Below, piece after piece: positions 59,968 through 64,000 of a stretch of 64,000 bases of DNA (position 1 is the stretch's first letter; each line of letters begins with the position of its first letter). A program made the position numbers and the translations under genes. The notes under the pieces are model-generated. The model was not told the DNA's origin. It saw only the letters and a list, made by a program, of their open reading frames with translations, and searched no databases. This DNA is from UBA4736 sp002404015 (lineage in GTDB: Bacteria; Chloroflexota; Dormibacteria; Dormibacterales; Dormibacteraceae), in assembly GCA_036747295.1 (NCBI GenBank), contig DAIOCN010000001.1, forward strand, positions 62,001 to 126,000. Reading direction: 5' to 3'.

Positions 59968-60053
59968 TGGTGCGGCGGAGAGGAGTTGAACCTCCACGTC
60001 CTTGCGGACACTAGCTCCTGAAACTAGCGCGTCTGCCATTCCGCCACCGCCGC
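59968..60053 (-). tRNA. tRNA-Leu(CAG)
   Basis: On the minus strand: acceptor GCGGCGG/CCGCCGC, anticodon stem CTAG../..CTAG with loop TTCAGGA giving CAG, long variable arm, T arm GGTTCAACTCC, encoded CCA. Confidence 0.94.
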
Positions 60054-60066
60054 ACGGAGCCGACGG

Positions 60067-60261
60067 TCAAGTATAGGTGAGCGACAGGGGCGTTCCGAAG
60101 AAGCCGGCCAGTCGTTCGGCATCGCGCCGGATCTCAGCCTTCGCGGCGGCGGCGAGTGGCCCGAACGGCGTGACAGCCAGGTGGAGCGCGCCGCGCTCGA
60201 CCTTGTTTGCCAGCTTTATGGGGTCAAGGGTGCCCCTGTTTGGGTCGGAAAAGGCTAGTGT
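60067..60261 (-). pseudogene. 3' remnant of a DNA-binding winged-helix-type gene
   Basis: The minus strand reads a clear protein C-terminus, LANKVERGALHLAVTPFGPLAAAAKAEIRRDAERLAGFFG, ending at a stop at 60067. The pattern is that of the last domain of winged-helix (HTH_42-like) proteins. There is no start codon and a TAG precedes it. The 5' part was lost, next to tRNA-Leu(CAG). Confidence 0.5.
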
Positions 60262-60282
60262 CTAGCGCCGGTAAGCAGAACT

Positions 60283-62007
60283 TTGTTTCGTAGACGTAAG
60301 CCTGATCAGCCTCCCGGGGGACACGTCCCTCACCTCGAGGTGCCGGTACCTGAGGAACCCAAGCCGGACTGGCTTGTAGAGCAGACGGAAGACAAGACCG
60401 TGCGCTCCTCCGTGGCGCGCCCGCGCTACGAGGACATGGAACCGCCCTCCTGGCTTGCGCCCACCCAGCCGACGAAGCGCGAGTGGTCGCCGGCCCGCGA
60501 CCGCACTGAGGCCGCTGACGAGCTGCGCCAACACCTGGAGGACCAGCGACGGCGGATGCGCCGATCGCTGCTCTGGCTGCTCATCATCCCGTTCCGCTGG
60601 CCGCTGGCGATCGCGCAGGCCATCTTCCAGATCGCGCGCAGCCGCCAGCCGGTCGACCTCAAGCAGTTCGAGGCGGAGTCGGTCGGCTACGTCGTCGAGC
60701 AGGCACCCTCGGTCCACCCGACGGCCCCGCCCCGGGCGCCGCGCCCCACGCTCGCGGCCGCCGCCCCGGCCCCGCCGTTCGCTCCGCCGGCCGCGCCACC
60801 GGTCGCACCGCCCGCCGCTCACGCGCCGCCGCAGGCCCCGACCGTGCCGCCCCTGGCCGTCGAATGGCCGCCCGAGGTGAAGGCCGCCCCGCCGACAGCG
60901 CCGACGGTTCCGCCCCTACCCGCGCCGCCCGCTCCGGCGCCGCCGGTGGTCGAGCCGGTCGCGGCTACGACGCCGCCCATCCCGGCGCCCCCGGTGGTCG
61001 AGTCGGTCGCGGCTACGACGCCACCCATCCCGGCCCCGCCGGTGGTCGAGTCGGTCGCGGCTACGACGCCACCTGTCCCGGCCCCGCCGGTAGTCGAGTC
61101 GGTCGCACCCGCGCCGCCCGTTGTGGAGGCGCCGGCGGCGGCGGCGCCGGCCCCGCAGGCCCCGCCGGAACCCGTCGGCGAGAAGGGCGTGGAAGGTGCA
61201 CCGGCCCACCGCGCCTGGGAGCACTTCCGCCTTCCCGGCTCACCAGGGGCTCTGCCCCCGGAAGCGGAGCCTCTGGTCGCGGCCAAGCCCAGTGTGCCCG
61301 CCCCTGCGCCCGCGCCCCAGGCCGTGCCGGTCCAGCCGGAGGTGGTCGCCCAGCCTGAGCCTGAGCCGGTGGAGGTGGTCGCGCCGGAACCGGAGCCGGA
61401 GCCCATGCCCGAGGCGGAGCCGGCCCCGGTCGACATGCCGCTCACGTACCCGGAACCGGTTCCCGCGGCACCCAAGCAGCCCCGGCTGCGCGTGATCAAG
61501 GGTCTCGCCTCGGCGGTGATGGAGCGTGCGGGCGAGATCCAGAACCGGAAGGACCAGCAGCGCGAGCAGGAGCGGGCGCAGATCCTGGCCGCCGTCCGGG
61601 CCATGAGCTGGCACGGCTATCAGTCGATGGTGGCGGACATCTTCCGCTGGGAGGGCTACGAGGTGACGGCGGCGGAGGGCCCCGACGCCGACGCGATCGA
61701 CATGGAGGTCAGCCGCGGCGTGGAGCGGATGCTTGTCAACTGCCAGCTCCGCGAGCTGCAGGACATCCCGATCGAGCCCCTCCAGGAGATGCACGCGATC
61801 GCCGCCCGCAACGGCGCCAACGGCGCCTTCCTGCTCACGGACGGCAGCTTCTCAGAGGCATCGGTCACCTTCGCCAGCGACGCCGGCCTCGTCCTGATCG
61901 CCGGCGACACCCTGGTCGACCTGGTGATCCAGCTCACCCTGGGAGCCGAGGAAAAGAAGAAGAAGTCGAAGCGCGGCTTTGCCGACCGGCTGCGCCGCAC
62001 CGGCTAA
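60283..62007 (+). CDS. Membrane-associated Pro-rich protein with degenerate Mrr-like endonuclease domain
   Basis: 574 residues. A basic/acidic N-terminus, one membrane-like segment (SLLWLLIIPFRWPLAIAQAIF, ~95-117), a long Pro/Ala/Val/Glu linker (~140-400) with a tandem repeat, a coiled stretch (EIQNRKDQQREQERAQIL) and a C-terminal restriction-endonuclease-fold domain from residue ~441 (MSWHGYQSMVADIFRWEGYEV..DADAIDMEV). In active Mrr_cat domains the next strand ends QCK; here it reads VNCQL, so the catalytic Lys and Gln are missing. It may bind DNA without cutting. It converges with an AAA ATPase gene. Confidence 0.75.
   Translation: MFRRRKPDQPPGGHVPHLEVPVPEEPKPDWLVEQTEDKTVRSSVARPRYEDMEPPSWLAPTQPTKREWSPARDRTEAADELRQHLEDQRRRMRRSLLWLLIIPFRWPLAIAQAIFQIARSRQPVDLKQFEAESVGYVVEQAPSVHPTAPPRAPRPTLAAAAPAPPFAPPAAPPVAPPAAHAPPQAPTVPPLAVEWPPEVKAAPPTAPTVPPLPAPPAPAPPVVEPVAATTPPIPAPPVVESVAATTPPIPAPPVVESVAATTPPVPAPPVVESVAPAPPVVEAPAAAAPAPQAPPEPVGEKGVEGAPAHRAWEHFRLPGSPGALPPEAEPLVAAKPSVPAPAPAPQAVPVQPEVVAQPEPEPVEVVAPEPEPEPMPEAEPAPVDMPLTYPEPVPAAPKQPRLRVIKGLASAVMERAGEIQNRKDQQREQERAQILAAVRAMSWHGYQSMVADIFRWEGYEVTAAEGPDADAIDMEVSRGVERMLVNCQLRELQDIPIEPLQEMHAIAARNGANGAFLLTDGSFSEASVTFASDAGLVLIAGDTLVDLVIQLTLGAEEKKKKSKRGFADRLRRTG
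60943..61112 (+). repeat. 48-bp tandem repeat in Pro-rich linker
   Basis: About 3.5 copies of a 48-bp unit encoding PPVVESVAATTPPIPA. The copies are almost identical at DNA level, so copy number probably varies between strains. Confidence 0.85.
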
Positions 62008-62013
62008 AAACGA

Positions 62014-62133
62014 CGTGGGGGCAACAAGCTTGTTTCCCCCACGAGCCCCCTTCCCTCAGCAATTCTCGGTCGGCGTTTCCGAGACGGACTCAATCAGGCG
62101 GGCGGAGCCCGCCTTTACGGCGCCATCTTTTCT
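62014..62133. repeat. Intergenic repeat element B, copy 2 (inverted)
   Basis: Reverse complement of 52044-52160 with scattered differences. It fills the space between two convergent genes and keeps both hairpins (GTGGGGGCAAC..GTTTCCCCCAC and GGCGGGC..GCCCGCC). Confidence 0.85.
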
Positions 62134-62137
62134 AGTT

Positions 62138-64000
62138 CTAGCTCGCTACGAATAGCGTCTGCCACGCCGCCTCGATCAGGGCCGGCGTGAGGCCGGGGAC
62201 CTGGCCCCGAGTGGCCGCCACGTCCACCAGCCGCTCCAGCAGGTCGCGGGGGTGGCTGCCGCGCATCGGCTGGCCGCCGTAGAGCGTCCGGATCATCTCG
62301 AGGGCCGCCGGCGGTCCGGGCGCCACGTTCAGCCGGGCCCGCTCGCGCTCGAAGATGCGCTGGTACGACTCCCAGGTGGGATCGGGCATCAGGACCTTGT
62401 ACGAGAGCCGGCGCAGGTAGGCTTCGTCGAGGAGCTCGGCCGGGCTCATGTTTGTCGAGAACGTCAGCTGGCACTTGAACGGCACCTCCGCCTTGCGTCC
62501 GGAGCTCGAGAAGTTCATGAAGTCGACGCCCTGCTCGAGCGGGACCAGGAGCCGGTCGAGCACCTGCTTCGGCGTGACCTTCTGGCGGCCCAGGTCGTCG
62601 ATCAAGAAGACGCCGCAGTTGGCCTTGACCTGGAGCGGCGCCTCGTAGCTCCGGCTGCCCGGCTCCCAGGTCGGTTCCAGCATCTCCAATGCGAACTCGC
62701 CGCCGACCTGGACCAGCGGCCGCTCGACCAGGTGCCAGCGGTGGTCGCGGGGCTGCTCGCCGTGCATCCGGTGGACCGCCGGGTCGAAGATGCGAACGAC
62801 CTCTCCCTCCAGGTCCAGCGCCACCGGGACCAGCACAGGCCCACCCTGCAGGGCGACCAGCCGCCTCGCCAGCGAGGTCTTGCCGTTGCCTGGTGCGCCG
62901 TACAGAAAGAGCGAGCCCCGGGAGTTCACGGCGGCTCGGACCGACTCGACCACGCCGGGCGGCACCTCGAGCCCATCCAGCGCGACCGCGACCTGGTCCG
63001 GAGTCAGCGTGCGCTGGGCGCCGCTCTCCGCCACCGCGGCGCGGTACTCGGCCATCGAAACGGGCGCCGGCCCCACGTAGCGCGTGCCGGCGGCGCCCAT
63101 CTCCTCCGCCCGCTCGCGGCCCTGCGTGGTCACCGCGTAGGCCATGCGCTCCGGGAGCGGCCGCGCCGTCCAGGGGCCCTGGCCGCTGGCGAAGCCGAGG
63201 GCTTCAATGAAGTTGGCGGCCGCCAGGGCTGAGAGCGCCGACTCGATCGCCCCAAAGGGGACGGCCATCTGCTCGGCAATCTCGAAGGCGGTCAGCCGGA
63301 TGCTGGTCGTCAGCAGCCGCAGGACCATGCCCTCGACGAGGGCCCGGTTGAGGACCGGGGCGTCGTGGGCGGGAGCAACGGGTCGTGCCGAGTTGGGATG
63401 CGGCGCGGGCGCCGGCGAGGGCGCGTCGATCTGGCTCAGGACGGCGTCGATCACCCGCTGGCGGAAGCGCGCCCGGTCGGCCCGGTCCGGCGCCTCGCCC
63501 TCCTGGCGGCGGCTGATCCAGTCGGGCACCACGGAGAGCACCACGGTCTGGCCGACCAGGACCTTGAGCTCGTCGGGGGCGGCGGCGGCCACCCGGATGG
63601 AAACGCGCGCCATGTAGCCCTGGGCCTTGACGACGGACCAGCTGCGCTCCCACGCCACCTCGCCGCGGCCCTCCCAGGTCTGGCGGATCGTGTGGTCCAC
63701 CACGAGCCGGACGTCCTTGCGGCCCTGGTAGCGGCGGCGCAGCAGCTCTGTCATGTCCTTGTCGACGTCGTCGGCCGTCATATTGGCCAGGTTCAGCGAG
63801 CGGTCGCTGACCGCCGGCCGCGCCTTGATCTCGCGGATCGTGCCCGCGGTCGCAGCCAGAGCCTTGAGCACTGCAGCATGCCGGGTGCAGAAGGGAGTCC
63901 CGTCCACGAACGCCACGTGGTGCTTGCACCACCAGCTGGTGCAGCGCATCCCGGTGGCGTCCGTGTACGAGCACTGCCAGCCCTCCTTGCCGTCGCAGTC
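62138..64000 (-). CDS. AAA-family ATPase with Cys-rich N-terminus, 5' end beyond window
   Basis: At least 620 residues; the frame stays open to the window edge, so the start is outside. The N-terminal part is Cys/His-rich (CSYTDATG, CTSWWCKHH, FCTRHAA), a probable zinc-binding module. A middle region follows, then a winged-helix-like segment and an AAA domain with Walker A GAPGNGKTSL and Walker B VFLIDDLGRQ, plus FSTNMSPAEL and LRRLSYKV (sensor/arginine-finger region). An ATG at 63949 is internal to the zinc module. I do not know its function; the convergent Mrr-like gene may be an unrelated neighbour. Confidence 0.8.
   Translation of the reverse strand, partial: DCDGKEGWQCSYTDATGMRCTSWWCKHHVAFVDGTPFCTRHAAVLKALAATAGTIREIKARPAVSDRSLNLANMTADDVDKDMTELLRRRYQGRKDVRLVVDHTIRQTWEGRGEVAWERSWSVVKAQGYMARVSIRVAAAAPDELKVLVGQTVVLSVVPDWISRRQEGEAPDRADRARFRQRVIDAVLSQIDAPSPAPAPHPNSARPVAPAHDAPVLNRALVEGMVLRLLTTSIRLTAFEIAEQMAVPFGAIESALSALAAANFIEALGFASGQGPWTARPLPERMAYAVTTQGRERAEEMGAAGTRYVGPAPVSMAEYRAAVAESGAQRTLTPDQVAVALDGLEVPPGVVESVRAAVNSRGSLFLYGAPGNGKTSLARRLVALQGGPVLVPVALDLEGEVVRIFDPAVHRMHGEQPRDHRWHLVERPLVQVGGEFALEMLEPTWEPGSRSYEAPLQVKANCGVFLIDDLGRQKVTPKQVLDRLLVPLEQGVDFMNFSSSGRKAEVPFKCQLTFSTNMSPAELLDEAYLRRLSYKVLMPDPTWESYQRIFERERARLNVAPGPPAALEMIRTLYGGQPMRGSHPRDLLERLVDVAATRGQVPGLTPALIEAAWQTLFVAS

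Noticed and set aside
60283..64000. Mrr-like plus AAA ATPase as a standard restriction system
   Set aside because: Catalytic residues of the Mrr-like domain are missing, genes are convergent with a repeat between them, and no methyltransferase is near.

Overview
The window is a high-GC stretch of a bacterial chromosome from an aerobic, probably soil-living organism. Zinc-ribbon and small membrane partners of a caa3-type oxidase, a MarP-like periplasmic protease, a CtpE-like ATPase, heavy use of GTG/TTG starts and many genes with a TAnnnT box only 6-9 nt before the start codon (leaderless style) point to the Chloroflexota / Candidatus Dormibacterota / Actinomycetota neighbourhood. This placement is inference; there is no rRNA here to settle it.

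Layout. (1) 1-4.8 kb: two divergent operons cover urate to allantoate breakdown: uraH-uraD-uricase-membrane protein leftward, and DUF3830-hydantoinase/allantoinase-allantoate amidohydrolase rightward. (2) 4.85-5.1 kb: a promoter followed by a strongly folding intergenic segment (candidate structured RNA), then a Trm112-like protein and a CvpA-trypsin protease. (3) 6.6-12.9 kb: aa3/caa3 cytochrome oxidase genes (CtaG, CtaD, CtaC, a subunit IV-like zinc-ribbon protein, CtaE), interrupted by an IS110 element. (4) 12.9-17.5 kb: two exported prolyl isomerases, an MFS transporter and an orphan xanthine oxidase-family large subunit in one overlapping leftward operon. (5) 17.5-30.1 kb: tRNA genes, two frameshifted genes, an Hsp70-like ATPase and acyl-CoA/CoA-transferase/molybdopterin enzymes. 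(6) 31.6-41.45 kb: a candidate genomic island inserted in tRNA-Leu(CAA), bounded by a 24-bp anticodon-arm repeat. It holds an IS110 copy, a metal-transport operon (P1B-5-type ATPase with hemerythrin tail, universal stress protein, CtpE-like ATPase, truncated VIT-family protein) and several decaying genes. (7) 41.6-46.5 kb: a NarL-type two-component pair, TetR regulator and DedA protein. (8) 46.6-49.3 kb: ferric-reductase/FMN-binding/ApbE flavin electron-transfer operon. (9) 50-52 kb: cold-shock protein, small HTH protein, DEAD-box helicase. (10) 52.4-56.9 kb: a tight operon DUF1800-DUF1501-small protein-ApbE-bis-heme membrane protein. (11) 57-64 kb: PrsW protease, tRNA-Leu(CAG), a membrane-anchored protein with a degenerate Mrr-like domain, and an AAA ATPase running off the window.

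The most interesting items are the structured RNA candidate with its own promoter, the tRNA-bounded metal-homeostasis island (with an in-frame amber codon in its main ATPase), the DUF1800/DUF1501 operon coupled to flavinylation and heme proteins, an inverted pair of ~120-bp intergenic repeats, and the two IS110 elements whose non-coding arms are candidate bridge RNAs. Several genes carry single-base frameshifts in G/C runs or other disruptions, which may be real decay or assembly error.
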